DNA from: an uncultured Myxococcales bacterium
Lineage (GTDB): Bacteria > Myxococcota_A > UBA9042
Assembly: GCA_903842345.1 (NCBI GenBank)
Contig: CAIMLR010000049.1
Location: forward strand, 1-64,000
Reading direction: 5' to 3'
Length of the DNA stretch: 64,000 bases
Each line of letters opens with the position of its first letter. The stretch's first letter is position 1. The notes under the pieces are model-generated. The model worked only from the letters and a program-made list of their open reading frames with translations. It was not told the DNA's origin and did no database searches. The translations under genes were made by a program, and so were the position numbers. Shown one piece after another: positions 27,608 to 36,962 of the stretch.

Positions 27608-28936
27608 CTACTTGCCGACCGTGAAATTCCACGCCAGCGTGTCGCCACCCGTCAACGTGAGCTTGACCGCGTAAGTGCCGGCGCTGAGCGGCTTGTTGGC
27701 GTACAGCCCCACCGTCTCTGGCGCCAGGTTCTTGAGGTTGGCGTCGGTCTTGTAGTCCAGCCACGTGTGCGCGACGGCGTTGCCCGCGGCGTCCGTCAGT
27801 TCATGGGCCGTCACCGTCGTCGTCTTCCAAAATTGTGCGGTCACGACGGGACCTGAAGGGAAGCCGCCCGGCGGCGACGGCGGCGTCGGGCCTTCCAGGC
27901 CATTCCAGGACGCCGGCACGTTGTGCTGTCCCGGCCACGGCCAGACGATAGTCGGATCCGTCTTCACGGCGTTGCGCGCTGACGTGTCGATGGTGTCGCA
28001 CGCGGTCCCGCCCGACTTCTTGGCGCCATAGCCAATCAGCTGCGTCGTGGGGCTGAGCAGCGGCAGGCGGTGGTAGACGGTGTCGATCCAGCCCTGCAGC
28101 GCGCCCGCGGGCGAGCCGATGAATGCGATGACCTCGCCCGACGGCTGGCCCGTGAACCCGGCGGCCGCGTCGCGGTCCCAAAAGTTCACGCCGGTAAAGC
28201 CCGCGCCATAGCTGGTGTCTTCTTCATGCGGGCTCAAGCCGGAGCTGTTGTAGTTGCTGATGTGGGCGACGTAGAAATCGCAGTGCGCCTTGGACGCCTG
28301 CGCCAGCGCGCAGTTGCCGTCGACAACCGGCGCACCGACGGCGTTGCGGTATTCGTTGAGCTGGGTGACCGCGGCCTGTTGATCGCTGGCCAGGCAGCTC
28401 AACGCCGCGGGCGAGGGATTGTTCTGGGCCGGGCCGGGGTGGATCGTCCCGAACGAGGCGCCGCCCCACGCGGTTTCGCCGCCCGTCGTTTCGCTGCCGC
28501 CGCCGGCATCCGCGCCGCCGAACGTGTCGCCGTTGCTGGCGTCGCCCAAGTCCCCGACCCAGACCGCCGACCACGCGGCGGTGATGGTGCAACACGCGCC
28601 CGTCTGCAGTTCCAGCGTGCCGGCGACGGAGGTGTCCCCGATGAAGTTGCCGTTGACGGTGCCCGCCGCGGGGACCGCGCGAAAGGACGTGCCGTAAGCC
28701 CAGCTGCCGACCAGTGGTCCGGACAGGCTGCCTTTGCAGCTTTTGGCGCCCGTGCAGGTGTGCGGCGTGAGCGCGAGCGCGGTCACTTTGCCGTCCACGA
28801 GGCGGAACGACAGGTCGCTGCCTTGCCACAAGCCGGGTTTGGGCGAGATGCCCAAGCTGGCGGAGCCGCCGCCGCTGCTTGTCGACGAACCGCACGCGGT
28901 GAGAATGAGCAGGACCGAACACAGGAATGCGCGCAT
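27608..28936 (-). CDS. CAP/SCP-domain lipoprotein
   Basis: This 442-residue protein has a short signal and lipobox LILTAC (Cys15). A beta-rich N-terminal region (about 25-130) is followed by a Gly/Thr-rich linker. The CAP (SCP/PR-1) domain starts at about residue 185: LNEYRNAVG, ALAQASKAHCDFYVAH, SPHEEDTSYGAGFTGVNF, SGEVIAF and WIDTVYHRLPLLSP. These correspond to CAP helix 1, the His-containing cleft and the HxxH/E-type sites. The C-terminal domain looks Ig-like. The ATG at 28936 has GGAG upstream. CAP proteins are secreted and often bind lipids or act as toxins or defence factors. The target here is unknown. Confidence 0.85.
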   Translation of the reverse strand: MRAFLCSVLLILTACGSSTSSGGGSASLGISPKPGLWQGSDLSFRLVDGKVTALALTPHTCTGAKSCKGSLSGPLVGSWAYGTSFRAVPAAGTVNGNFIGDTSVAGTLELQTGACCTITAAWSAVWVGDLGDASNGDTFGGADAGGGSETTGGETAWGGASFGTIHPGPAQNNPSPAALSCLASDQQAAVTQLNEYRNAVGAPVVDGNCALAQASKAHCDFYVAHISNYNSSGLSPHEEDTSYGAGFTGVNFWDRDAAAGFTGQPSGEVIAFIGSPAGALQGWIDTVYHRLPLLSPTTQLIGYGAKKSGGTACDTIDTSARNAVKTDPTIVWPWPGQHNVPASWNGLEGPTPPSPPGGFPSGPVVTAQFWKTTTVTAHELTDAAGNAVAHTWLDYKTDANLKNLAPETVGLYANKPLSAGTYAVKLTLTGGDTLAWNFTVGK

Positions 28937-29015
28937 GGAGACTCCGTCAGAGGGGCGGGACCGTACGCTGGCTCTGGCGCGGATTCAACGGCAAATTGCC
29001 CGGCGACTGGAAGCG

Positions 29016-29933
29016 CTAACGATTCTTCCGCAGCAGCGCGCAGTCAAAGCTAGCGATGAAGGCGAGATTCGCCGGCTCAAAACCGCCTGGCTGCGCGTCG
29101 CTTTGCCACGCCACGTGCCGTCGATAGGCGCGTTCCCAAACCTCCCGCGGCGCGCCGTTCCAGCAGCGCTCCAGCACGCCGACGACCATGCCGGTCCGGT
29201 GCATCCCGCCGCCGCAATGCACCGCCACGTGACCCTGCGGTTCATGACCGTCCGGGCGCAGGATGCCTTCGCGGATCACGCGCGCCACCGCAGTCATCGC
29301 CTTTTGCGCCGCCGCCGGATCGTCGCGCAGTTCATCGCGCCAACTCGCCAACTCCGTGTCGTCCGCGACGTTGAAGTAACTGCCGCCCGCCTGCGTGTAG
29401 ACCTGCCGTTCGGCCTGGGCAAGATCGGCCGTCGGCATCGGCCCTTCGTACAGGTTCACGCCGTGGCGCACGCCTGCGGCAAGGAGGCTCGCCACGCACG
29501 AATCCGCGCGGCCGGGCTGCGGCGTAAACCCGCTGCGAAACAGCAGCAGCGGCCGGCCATCCGCCGTCGTCACGTCTTTCACCGCCACCACGCCCAGGTT
29601 GTTCTGCTCGCCGTCGACAATCGTCGCCCGCACCATCCGCCACATCAGCGCGTCCGTGAGCACCTTCCTGGCCGCGTCGGCCTTCTCCGGCGGCACGGGT
29701 ACGCCCAGCGTCTGCAAATCCGCCAGCATCGCCTGTGCGCCCGCTTTGGCTTCAGCGCGCAGGGTCGGATTCCACGTGCGCTGGCTGTTGCAGCGCAGCG
29801 CGGCGGGATCGACGGCGTGCCCGGTCAACAGCGCCTGCTCGGGCGGCGTCAGGCGATCGTCGCGCGCGGCTGGGTGCGTCGCGGCGCAGGCCAGGGTCAG
29901 GAACGGCAGGAACGCGAGGTGCAGCAGCTTCAT
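29016..29933 (-). CDS. Protein tyrosine/dual-specificity phosphatase-like lipoprotein
   Basis: This 305-residue protein has the lipobox FLTLAC (Cys16), so it should be anchored outside the cytoplasm. The C-terminal half carries the Cys-phosphatase P-loop VHCGGGMHRTG, matching HCx5R with Cys240 and Arg246. An upstream Asp such as those in NVADDTELASW may be the general acid. Extracytoplasmic PTP-like proteins in bacteria include phytase-type and effector-type enzymes. The substrate is not inferable. The start at 29933 is chosen because it begins the signal peptide; the Shine-Dalgarno is weak. It is divergent from the HAD gene. Confidence 0.75.
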   Translation of the reverse strand: MKLLHLAFLPFLTLACAATHPAARDDRLTPPEQALLTGHAVDPAALRCNSQRTWNPTLRAEAKAGAQAMLADLQTLGVPVPPEKADAARKVLTDALMWRMVRATIVDGEQNNLGVVAVKDVTTADGRPLLLFRSGFTPQPGRADSCVASLLAAGVRHGVNLYEGPMPTADLAQAERQVYTQAGGSYFNVADDTELASWRDELRDDPAAAQKAMTAVARVIREGILRPDGHEPQGHVAVHCGGGMHRTGMVVGVLERCWNGAPREVWERAYRRHVAWQSDAQPGGFEPANLAFIASFDCALLRKNR

Positions 29934-30038
29934 GGCGGCAAGCGCACCACAATGCGCGACCGGTGACAAGGGCCTCGGCCGCGGACGGAGTGCTGACGTC
30001 GGCAGCGCGGCGTGGTACTTTGGCAGCCGCGAGGGTGC

Positions 30039-30728
30039 ATGCAACGACCGATGATTTTCCTGTTCGATATCGACGGCACGCTCGTCTCAACCGGCGGAGC
30101 GGGCACGCGCGCCATGGGCTGGGCCTTTGAAGCCGTGCACGGCCGTCGGGACGCGTGCGACAGCTTTTCGCTCGGCGGCATGACCGACCGGGCGATCATC
30201 CGCAAGGCGCTGCGGGTCATTGAGGCCGCGGACGACGACGCGCGGATCGACCATGTGCTCGCGACGTATCTGGAGCGGCTGAAAGTGGAGATGGCCGGCG
30301 CGCAGGACGCGCGGGTGCTCGCGGGCGTGCCGGCGGCGATCGCGCTGGCGCAAGCGCGGCAGGACAGTGCGGTCGGGCTGGGGACCGGCAACGTCCGGCA
30401 AGGCGCGGAGACCAAGCTGGGCGCGATGGGGTTGATGCAGCATTTTGCGTTTGGCGGCTTTGGCTGCGACAACGAGGATCGCGGCGCGCTGCTGGCAGCG
30501 GGGGCACGGCGCGGCGCGCAGCAACTCGCGCGGCGTCTGGAGGAGTGCGCGGTGCTGGTGATTGGCGATACGCCCAAGGACGTGCTGGCCGCGCGCGCAA
30601 TTGGCGCGCAGTGCTTGGCCGTGGCGACCGGGCCGTTTCAGCTGGACGTGCTGCGGGCGACGGACGCGGATTGGGTCGTTGAGGACCTGACCGATCCGCT
30701 GGCGCTGCGCGTCCTGCGCGGAGCGTGA
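30039..30728 (+). CDS. HAD-family hydrolase (phosphoglycolate phosphatase-like)
   Basis: This 229-residue protein has HAD motif I FDIDGTLVST, a cap domain, motif II VGLGTGN, and motif III/IV VIGDTPKDVLAA, so all catalytic positions are present. The overall pattern is closest to Gph/beta-phosphoglucomutase-like phosphatases. The substrate is unproven. The ATG at 30039 has GAGGG upstream. An ATG at 30051 is also possible. Three bases separate its stop from the TfoX-like gene, so the two form an operon. Confidence 0.85.
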   Translation: MQRPMIFLFDIDGTLVSTGGAGTRAMGWAFEAVHGRRDACDSFSLGGMTDRAIIRKALRVIEAADDDARIDHVLATYLERLKVEMAGAQDARVLAGVPAAIALAQARQDSAVGLGTGNVRQGAETKLGAMGLMQHFAFGGFGCDNEDRGALLAAGARRGAQQLARRLEECAVLVIGDTPKDVLAARAIGAQCLAVATGPFQLDVLRATDADWVVEDLTDPLALRVLRGA

Positions 30729-30731
30729 CCG

Positions 30732-31100
30732 ATGGCCGTGGACCTGCGCGATTTGGCGGATTTTGTGGAGCGCATCGCCGATTTGGGGCCGATTCGCTAC
30801 AAGCGCATGTTTGGCGGCGCGGGCTTCTGGCTCGGCCCGTGCATGTTCGCCGTCTACGCGGAAGGCAGCTTCATGTTGCGCGCTGACGCGGAGAACGCCG
30901 GCGCTTTTGCCGCCCACGGCATCGGTCCGTGGATGCCGGGCATGATGCCGTCGCGCGCCGGCAAGACCACGACGATGCCGTTCTACGCCATTCCGGACGA
31001 CGTCATGAGCGACGATGCCCGGCTGCTCGAGTGGTCGCGGGCGGCGGTGGCTGCGGCCGATCGCGCCGCCCAGGTGAAGGCCCGCAAAAAGCCCCGTTAG
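30732..31100 (+). CDS. TfoX N-terminal domain protein
   Basis: The 122-residue protein is a single TfoX_N domain: YKRMFGGAGFWLGPCMFAVY followed by FMLRADAEN and PFYAIPDDV, and a Lys/Arg-rich C-terminal tail. Stand-alone TfoX_N proteins lack the C-terminal domain of the competence regulator TfoX/Sxy and are mostly uncharacterised. A competence role should not be assumed. It is co-transcribed with the HAD gene and followed by a strong hairpin at 31103-31127. Confidence 0.85.
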   Translation: MAVDLRDLADFVERIADLGPIRYKRMFGGAGFWLGPCMFAVYAEGSFMLRADAENAGAFAAHGIGPWMPGMMPSRAGKTTTMPFYAIPDDVMSDDARLLEWSRAAVAAADRAAQVKARKKPR

Positions 31101-31102
31101 GC

Positions 31103-31127
31103 GTGTTTCGGAGAACCTCCGACACAC
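31103..31127 (+). terminator. Strong hairpin after the HAD-TfoX_N operon
   Basis: An 11-base inverted repeat with one mismatch (GTGTTTCGGAG and CTCCGACACAC, 3-base loop) begins three bases after the stop of the TfoX_N gene, between convergent operons. There is no T-run, so termination may be Rho-dependent or the stem may protect the 3' end. Confidence 0.5.
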
Positions 31128-31230
31128 TCCGCCCAAACAGCGGCTGCGGCTTGGCAGCGGCGTGAAACTACGCGAATTCACCGCGCGGGGTTCTTGCGCC
31201 GATGACCCAAATACCGAGCCGGGCGCCTGA

Positions 31231-34110
31231 TCAGCTGCGCAACCGCTCCAACGTGTGCGCCAACACTTGCCCCGTGTAGCTGCCCGCCACGCGCGCGACT
31301 TGCTCCGGCGTGCCAGCCGCGACCAGCAAACCGCCCGCCGCGCCACCTTCCGGGCCCAGATCCACGACCCAATCGGCGACGGCGATCAAGTCCAGATGGT
31401 GCTCAATCACCAGCACGGAGTTGCCCTTCGCGACGAGCTTTTGCAGCACTTCAATCAACTTGGCCACGTCGTCAAAATGCAGCCCCGTCGTCGGTTCATC
31501 GAGCACGTACAGGGTCTTGCCCGTGCCCGGACGCGCCAATTCCCGCGCCAGCTTGATGCGCTGCGCCTCGCCGCCGGAGAGCGTGGTCGACGGCTGCCCG
31601 AGCGCCACGTAGCCCAAGCCGACCTCCTGCAGCGTCTTGAGAATCCGCGCGATCTGCCCGTGCACGCCGAACATCTCCAGCGCCTCGTCCACCGTCGTCT
31701 CGAGGACGTCGGCGATGTTCTTGTCCTTGAATGTCACCGCCAGCGTGGCGTCATTGAAGCGCCGGCCTTTGCAGATTTCGCACGGCACGTAGACGTCGGC
31801 CAGGAAGTGCATCTCGATCTGCAGCACGCCGTCGCCGTGGCAATGTTCGCAGCGGCCGCCTTTGACGTTGAACGAAAATCGCCCGGGTCCGTACCCTGCG
31901 GCGCGGGACTCCGGCAGCTGGGCAAAAACCTCGCGAATGAGATCCCACAGCTTGGTGTACGTCGCCGGGTTGGAGCGCGGCGTGCGGCCAATCGGCTGCT
32001 GATCCACCTCAATGACCTTGTCGAGCTGCTCGAGTCCCGTCAGCGCGCCGTGCTTGCCCACTTGGTGCCGCGTCTTGTGCAGCGCGTTGTGCGCCGACGG
32101 CAACAGGATATCGTGGACCAGCGTGGACTTGCCCGCGCCGGAAACGCCCGTCACCGCCACGAGGCAGGCGAGCGGCAAATCGACGTCCAGATTCTGCAGG
32201 TTGTGGCTCGCCGCGCCGCGGATGGCGATCCAGCCCTTGGGCTTGCGGCGCTTCTCCGGCACCTTCGTGCGCACCCGTCCGCTCAGCCACGCTCCCGTGC
32301 GCGACTCCGGCGTCGCCATGAGATCGGCCATCGTGCCTTCCGCCACCACGCGCCCGCCCAGCCGCCCCGCGCCCGGGCCAAAATCGACGATGTGATCCGC
32401 CGCGCGGATCGTCTCCTCGTCGTGCTCCACCACCAGCACGGAATTGCCCAGGTCGCGCAGGTGCTCCAGCGTCCGCACCAGCCGCGCCGAATCGCGGGCG
32501 TGCAGGCCAATCGACGGCTCGTCGAGGATGTACAGCACGCCCGTCAGCTCCGAGCCAACCTGACTCGCGAGGCGAATTCGCTGCGCCTCACCGCCCGACA
32601 ACGTGTTGCCGCCGCGGTTCAGGCTGAGGTAGCCAAGGCCGACCGACAGCAGAAAACCGAGCCGCGAAAGAATTTCCTTTTGGACTTCGGCCGCGATCGT
32701 CGCCGCGGCACCGTCCAGATCCATCGTGGCGACCCAGTCGTGCGCGGCTGAAACCGGCAGGCTGACCACTTCCGTCAGCGACTTGCCCGCGACGCGCACC
32801 GCCCGCGTCTCTTCCTTCAGGCGCAGACCGTCGCACGTCGGGCAGCTCGCCTGCACGAAGTACTTTTGGTAGCCGGCGCGCGCCATTTCCGACGTCGTGT
32901 CCTTCCACCGCCGCTGGAGCTGCGGAATCGCGCCTTCCATGCGCGTCGCCCACGACCCTTCGCCGTGCTTGCCCTGCCACGCGATTTTGACGCGATCTTC
33001 CGTGCCGTACAGCAGCAGTTGCTTGTGCGCGTCTGAGAGATCCTGCCACGGCGTGTCCAGCGGCACTTCGTGGGTCTTTTCAAGCGCTTCCACAACGCGC
33101 CACGCCCAGCTGTTTTCCGGTCCACCCCACGGATCCACCGCGCCTTGGCGCAGCGTGCGCGTCGGGTCGGGAATGACGGACGTGGCGTCAACCTGCATGG
33201 CAAAGCCCAGGCCATTGCAGTCCGGGCACGCGCCCAACGGCGAATTGAAGGAGAACATCAAGGGCGTCAATTCAACGAAGCTGCGACCGCACGGCTCGCA
33301 CGCCAGCGCTTCAGAAAACGTCTCCTCTTGCCACGGCAGCGCGGCGTTCGTTTCCGCCACGGCGATGACGCAGCGGCCTTTGCCATGCCGCAGCGCCTGT
33401 TCGACTGAATCCGTCAGCCGCCGCTTCTCTTCTGGCCGGACCACCGCGCGGTCCACCACCAGATCGACGTCATGCTTCTTGTTCTTCTCCAGCGCCAGCT
33501 CCGCGGTGACGTCCACGACCTTGCCGTCGACCCGCACGCGCACGAAGCCCTGCTTGCGCGCGTCCTCAAACACCTCCGCGAACGTGCCCTTGCGCTGCCG
33601 ATCCACCGGCGCCAGCACGAGAATCCGCGTGTTCTCCGGCAGCGCGAGGATCGCCTCGACAATCTGCGCCGGCGACTGCCGTCCCACGCGCCGCCCACAG
33701 CCCGGGCAATGCTGCACACCGACCCGCGCCCACAACACGCGCAGGTAGTCGTAGACCTCCGTGATCGTCCCCACCGTCGAGCGCGGATTGTTGCCCGCGG
33801 ACTTCTGTTCAATCGCGATGGTCGGCGCCAGCCCGGACAGCTTGTCGTACACCGGCTTGTCCATCTGGCCCAAAAACTGCCGCGCGTACGCTGACAGCGA
33901 CTCCACGTACCGCCGCTGGCCTTCCGCGTAGAGCGTGTCAAACGCCAGCGAACTCTTGCCCGATCCCGATGGCCCGCAGAACACCACAAGCTTGTGCTTG
34001 GGCAGCGTCAGGTCGACGTGTCGCAGGTTGTGCTGCGCCGCGCCGCGAATCACGATGCTGTTGCGGGTGTCGGCAGGAGTTTGCGAGCGGGCAAGTGGCT
34101 GATCAGGCAT
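31231..34110 (-). CDS. uvrA: Excinuclease ABC subunit A
   Basis: UvrA is the damage-recognition ATPase of nucleotide excision repair. The 959-residue protein has two ABC modules. Walker A sites are GPSGSGKSS (about 46-54) and GVSGAGKST. Signature LSGGEAQRI occurs twice. Walker B sites are LYILDEPSIGLHARD and LYVLDEPTTGLHFDD. Zn-binding Cys clusters (CPGCG, CEPCG/CPDCNG, CPTCDG, CEHCHGDG/CEICKG) are intact. The length is normal, slightly longer than E. coli. The ATG at 34110 lies 48 bases from a candidate LexA operator, which fits SOS control. Divergent from the Ser/Thr kinase gene. Confidence 0.98.
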   Translation of the reverse strand: MPDQPLARSQTPADTRNSIVIRGAAQHNLRHVDLTLPKHKLVVFCGPSGSGKSSLAFDTLYAEGQRRYVESLSAYARQFLGQMDKPVYDKLSGLAPTIAIEQKSAGNNPRSTVGTITEVYDYLRVLWARVGVQHCPGCGRRVGRQSPAQIVEAILALPENTRILVLAPVDRQRKGTFAEVFEDARKQGFVRVRVDGKVVDVTAELALEKNKKHDVDLVVDRAVVRPEEKRRLTDSVEQALRHGKGRCVIAVAETNAALPWQEETFSEALACEPCGRSFVELTPLMFSFNSPLGACPDCNGLGFAMQVDATSVIPDPTRTLRQGAVDPWGGPENSWAWRVVEALEKTHEVPLDTPWQDLSDAHKQLLLYGTEDRVKIAWQGKHGEGSWATRMEGAIPQLQRRWKDTTSEMARAGYQKYFVQASCPTCDGLRLKEETRAVRVAGKSLTEVVSLPVSAAHDWVATMDLDGAAATIAAEVQKEILSRLGFLLSVGLGYLSLNRGGNTLSGGEAQRIRLASQVGSELTGVLYILDEPSIGLHARDSARLVRTLEHLRDLGNSVLVVEHDEETIRAADHIVDFGPGAGRLGGRVVAEGTMADLMATPESRTGAWLSGRVRTKVPEKRRKPKGWIAIRGAASHNLQNLDVDLPLACLVAVTGVSGAGKSTLVHDILLPSAHNALHKTRHQVGKHGALTGLEQLDKVIEVDQQPIGRTPRSNPATYTKLWDLIREVFAQLPESRAAGYGPGRFSFNVKGGRCEHCHGDGVLQIEMHFLADVYVPCEICKGRRFNDATLAVTFKDKNIADVLETTVDEALEMFGVHGQIARILKTLQEVGLGYVALGQPSTTLSGGEAQRIKLARELARPGTGKTLYVLDEPTTGLHFDDVAKLIEVLQKLVAKGNSVLVIEHHLDLIAVADWVVDLGPEGGAAGGLLVAAGTPEQVARVAGSYTGQVLAHTLERLRS

Positions 34111-34157
34111 AGAATTCTCGTTCAGGTGGCAGGCAGGTCGGGGATGCTGTCAAAATA

Positions 34158-34174
34158 CTGAACGTTTGTCCAGT
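34158..34174 (+). promoter_or_regulatory. Candidate LexA (SOS) box between uvrA and a kinase gene
   Basis: CTGAACGTTTGTCCAGT has the CTG-N10-CAG layout of an SOS box. It agrees at 15 of 17 positions with the Myxococcus LexA motif as I recall it (CTRHAMRYBYGTTCAGS). It lies 48 bases upstream of uvrA, a classic SOS gene, and 102 bases upstream of the kinase start, so it could control both. The motif is recalled, not searched. Confidence 0.55.
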
Positions 34175-34275
34175 GTATTGCCAGCTTGCCGCGCCGCGCG
34201 GGGCCGCCTACCTTACGGACTTCGCAGCGGCAAATCGACCTGCGACGGCCAAACGGAGCGATCTTGCAGGGCGTG

Positions 34276-36291
34276 ATGAAACAGCAGACCAGCGAGCGGT
34301 TCGCCACGCTTTGGGCGGAGCAGAATCTGGCGGCGCGCACGGCGGATCTGGAACTGCACGGCACGCTGCGACCGCCGCCGTCGCTGGAGGATCTGGCGCT
34401 GGCGCTGCGCGTGGCGTCCCTGCCCAAGTTGACCCAGCCCGCGAACGATGCGCCGCCGGAGTTGGCGCTGGGTGCGACGATCGGCGAAGGCGGCATGGGC
34501 GTGGTGCGCGCGGCGCGGCAGTTGGCGCTGGGGCGTGAAGTGGCGGTCAAGTCGCTGCGGCCGGGGCAGGCGACGCCGGACGCGATCCGCAAGCTGCTCC
34601 ACGAGGCCCTGATCACAGGCAGCCTGGAGCATCCGGACATCATCCCGGTCTACGCGCTCGGCCAGAACGAAGAAGGCGCGCCGATGCTCGTGATGAAGCG
34701 CGTCGAAGGCACCGCGTGGTCGACCGTGCTGAGCGATCCGCACCATCCGCTGCTGCGCGACGATCCGCGCGAGCCGCTGGGTTGGCACCTGGAAGTGCTG
34801 ATGCGCGTCTGCCACGCGATGGCCTACGCCCACGGCAAGGGCATCCTGCACCGCGACTTGAAACCGGAAAACGTGATGGTCGGGCGGTTTGGCGAGGTGT
34901 ACGTGCTCGATTGGGGCATCGCCGTCGCGCTGTTTGACGATCGCTCCGGCGCGCTGCCGTTGGCGCGGAACGCGAACATCGTCGCGGGCACGCCTTCCTA
35001 CATGGCGCCGGAGATGGTGGAGGGCGAGGGTCAGCGGCTCAGCGCGCGCAGTGACGTGTTCCTGCTGGGCGCGCTGCTCCACCAGATCGTCACGGGCGCG
35101 CCGCGCTTTCTGGGTGCCACCGTCTACCAGATGCTGTTCGCGGCGTTCCAGTGCGAGCCCTATGCGTATGCCGACGACGTGCCGGATGAACTGCAGCGCA
35201 TCCTCGCGCACGCCATGGCCCGCGACCCGGACGCGCGCTACGCCACGCCCGCGGAGCTGCGCATCGCGTTGGCGACGTTCCTGCAGCACCGGCAATCCAT
35301 GCGCCTGTTGGCGGCAGCGCGCGAACGACGGCGCGATTTTGACGCCGGGCTGGCGCTGGCGCAGACGCTCCGTGGGATGGCGGAGCCACCGCTGGCTGAG
35401 CTCGAGGATGCCGAGACGGCGGTCGCAGCGGTGTTTGCGGAAGGCCGCCTGGCGCTGCGCGAGGCGCTGCGGTCGTGGCCGGAGAATGATGAGGCGCAGG
35501 CGGAACTCCAGTCGCTGCTGGAGCCCTTCATCGTTTGGCAGTTGCAGGTGGGCGACGTCAAGGCCGCCGCGCAGCACGTCGCGGAGTTGCCGCGCGCCAA
35601 CCCGACGCTGCAACAGCGGCTGGACGAGGAGAAACGCGCCGCCGACTTGCGGGCGCAGAAGCTGGCCAAGCTGGAAAGCGACTTTGACCCGCGGATCGGC
35701 GCGCGCACGCGGAGTTTTCTGGCGCTGGTGCTGGGCGTCATCTGGTCGGTGCTGCCGCTGACGGTCGATTACCTCTCCAAGTCCGGCAAGATGCAGCAGA
35801 CGCACGGCGGCCACGTGGCGAGCACCGGCATCTTCGCCGCGTTCATGATCTTCGCCGCCGTTTGGGCGCGGGAATCGCTGTTCCGCAGCAAACTCAACCG
35901 CAGCGTCATTGGCAGCGGCATCGTCGCGGTCATGGGCACGTTCATCTCGCGCTGTTTCGCCTGGTATTTCGGCCTGCCGTTCGTCGCGACGGTCTGCTTC
36001 GACCTCGTCATTGTCGCCGTCGTCGTCGCCATGATGGCGGCGACCCAGTGGCGGCGGCTGTTCCTGCCCGCGATGGTCTACGTCGTTGGCGCGGTCATCG
36101 CCGCTGTGCAGCCGTTCTGGGCGATGGAAGCCGTCGCCATCGCCAACATCGTCGCGATGTCCCTGGTGGCGTTTGCCTGGCGTCCGGCGGAGTACGACGA
36201 ATACGCGCTGGTCATGACCGCGGCGATGCCCGTGCCGGAGATGTTGGCGCGTGGCAAGGCGCATTTCCTGGCGGCCGGGAAACCGGAATAG
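34276..36291 (+). CDS. Membrane Ser/Thr protein kinase
   Basis: This 671-residue protein has a kinase domain at about 64-340: glycine loop GEGGMGVV (70-77), Lys92 in EVAVKSL, catalytic HRDLKPEN (192-199), DWG (212-214) in place of DFG, and GTPSYMAPE. All catalytic residues are present. A helical region with probable coiled coil follows (about 340-500). The C-terminus has about five or six hydrophobic helices (for example SFLALVLGVIWSVLPLTVDY). No extracellular sensor domain is obvious. The ATG at 34276 is chosen from AGGG upstream. The longer ORF has an Arg/Pro-rich non-coding-like start. It diverges from uvrA across a candidate LexA box, so it may respond to DNA damage. Confidence 0.9.
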   Translation: MKQQTSERFATLWAEQNLAARTADLELHGTLRPPPSLEDLALALRVASLPKLTQPANDAPPELALGATIGEGGMGVVRAARQLALGREVAVKSLRPGQATPDAIRKLLHEALITGSLEHPDIIPVYALGQNEEGAPMLVMKRVEGTAWSTVLSDPHHPLLRDDPREPLGWHLEVLMRVCHAMAYAHGKGILHRDLKPENVMVGRFGEVYVLDWGIAVALFDDRSGALPLARNANIVAGTPSYMAPEMVEGEGQRLSARSDVFLLGALLHQIVTGAPRFLGATVYQMLFAAFQCEPYAYADDVPDELQRILAHAMARDPDARYATPAELRIALATFLQHRQSMRLLAAARERRRDFDAGLALAQTLRGMAEPPLAELEDAETAVAAVFAEGRLALREALRSWPENDEAQAELQSLLEPFIVWQLQVGDVKAAAQHVAELPRANPTLQQRLDEEKRAADLRAQKLAKLESDFDPRIGARTRSFLALVLGVIWSVLPLTVDYLSKSGKMQQTHGGHVASTGIFAAFMIFAAVWARESLFRSKLNRSVIGSGIVAVMGTFISRCFAWYFGLPFVATVCFDLVIVAVVVAMMAATQWRRLFLPAMVYVVGAVIAAVQPFWAMEAVAIANIVAMSLVAFAWRPAEYDEYALVMTAAMPVPEMLARGKAHFLAAGKPE

Positions 36292-36345
36292 CCCCTGGCG
36301 CGCTATTGTTTCCTCAAAGAAACGATCTTGTCGTGAATCGCCATC

Positions 36346-36373
36346 TTGTTTCCGCTCAGCCGGGTGGTATCTT
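36346..36373 (+). promoter_or_regulatory. Candidate promoter of the YceI gene
   Basis: TTGTTT (36346-36351), a 16-base spacer and TATCTT (36368-36373) make a moderate sigma-70-like promoter. It would give a leader of about 36 bases before the ATG at 36416. Confidence 0.35.
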
Positions 36374-36415
36374 GCAATCAACGCCGTCAAGTGCGGCAAT
36401 CACAAGGGGATCACA

Positions 36416-36943
36416 ATGGCTACCTGGCAATTCGACACCGCGCACTCCAGCATTTCTTTCCGCGTCCGCCACATGATGTTCGCCAAGGTGCGCGGCCATT
36501 TCACCAAGTGGGAGGGCTCGCTTGACGCCACGGAAGGCCAACTCGGCGCCGCGACGACGACGGTCACGATCGACGCCGCGAGCATCGACACCGGCACGCC
36601 CGACCGCGACAACCACCTCCGCTCCGCCGACTTCCTCGACGTCGCCAATTTCCCGGTCATCGCGTTCAAGTCCACCGGCGTCAAGACCGACGGCGACGCG
36701 CTGACGATCTCCGGCGAGCTGACGATCCGCGGCGTGACCAAGCCCGTGACGCTCAAGAGCGAAGCGACCGGCGCCGGCGTCGACCCGTACGGGAACGCGC
36801 GCCTCGGTTTCGCCGCACACACCAAGCTCTCGCGCAAGGAATTCGGCTTGGTATGGAACCAGTTGCTGGAAACGGGCGGCGCGGTCGTGGGGGACGAGAT
36901 CGACGTGGAACTCGAAGTCGAAGTGATGCGCCCGGCCGCGTAA
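36416..36943 (+). CDS. YceI-family lipocalin-like protein
   Basis: The 175-residue protein is one YceI domain: WQFDTAHSSISFRVRHMM, HFTKWEGSLD, DAASIDTGTPDRDNHLRSADF and ELTIRGVTKPVTL. YceI proteins form a beta-barrel that binds isoprenoids such as ubiquinone precursors. Many are periplasmic, but this one has no signal peptide, so a cytoplasmic location is likely. The ATG at 36416 has AAGGGG upstream. It is probably monocistronic, with its own promoter at 36346-36373. Confidence 0.93.
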   Translation: MATWQFDTAHSSISFRVRHMMFAKVRGHFTKWEGSLDATEGQLGAATTTVTIDAASIDTGTPDRDNHLRSADFLDVANFPVIAFKSTGVKTDGDALTISGELTIRGVTKPVTLKSEATGAGVDPYGNARLGFAAHTKLSRKEFGLVWNQLLETGGAVVGDEIDVELEVEVMRPAA

Positions 36944-36962
36944 CGTCCCGCGTGTTACAGCC

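Noticed and set aside
30732-31100. Competence regulator TfoX/Sxy
   Set aside because: Only the N-terminal domain is present, so the competence role is not supported.
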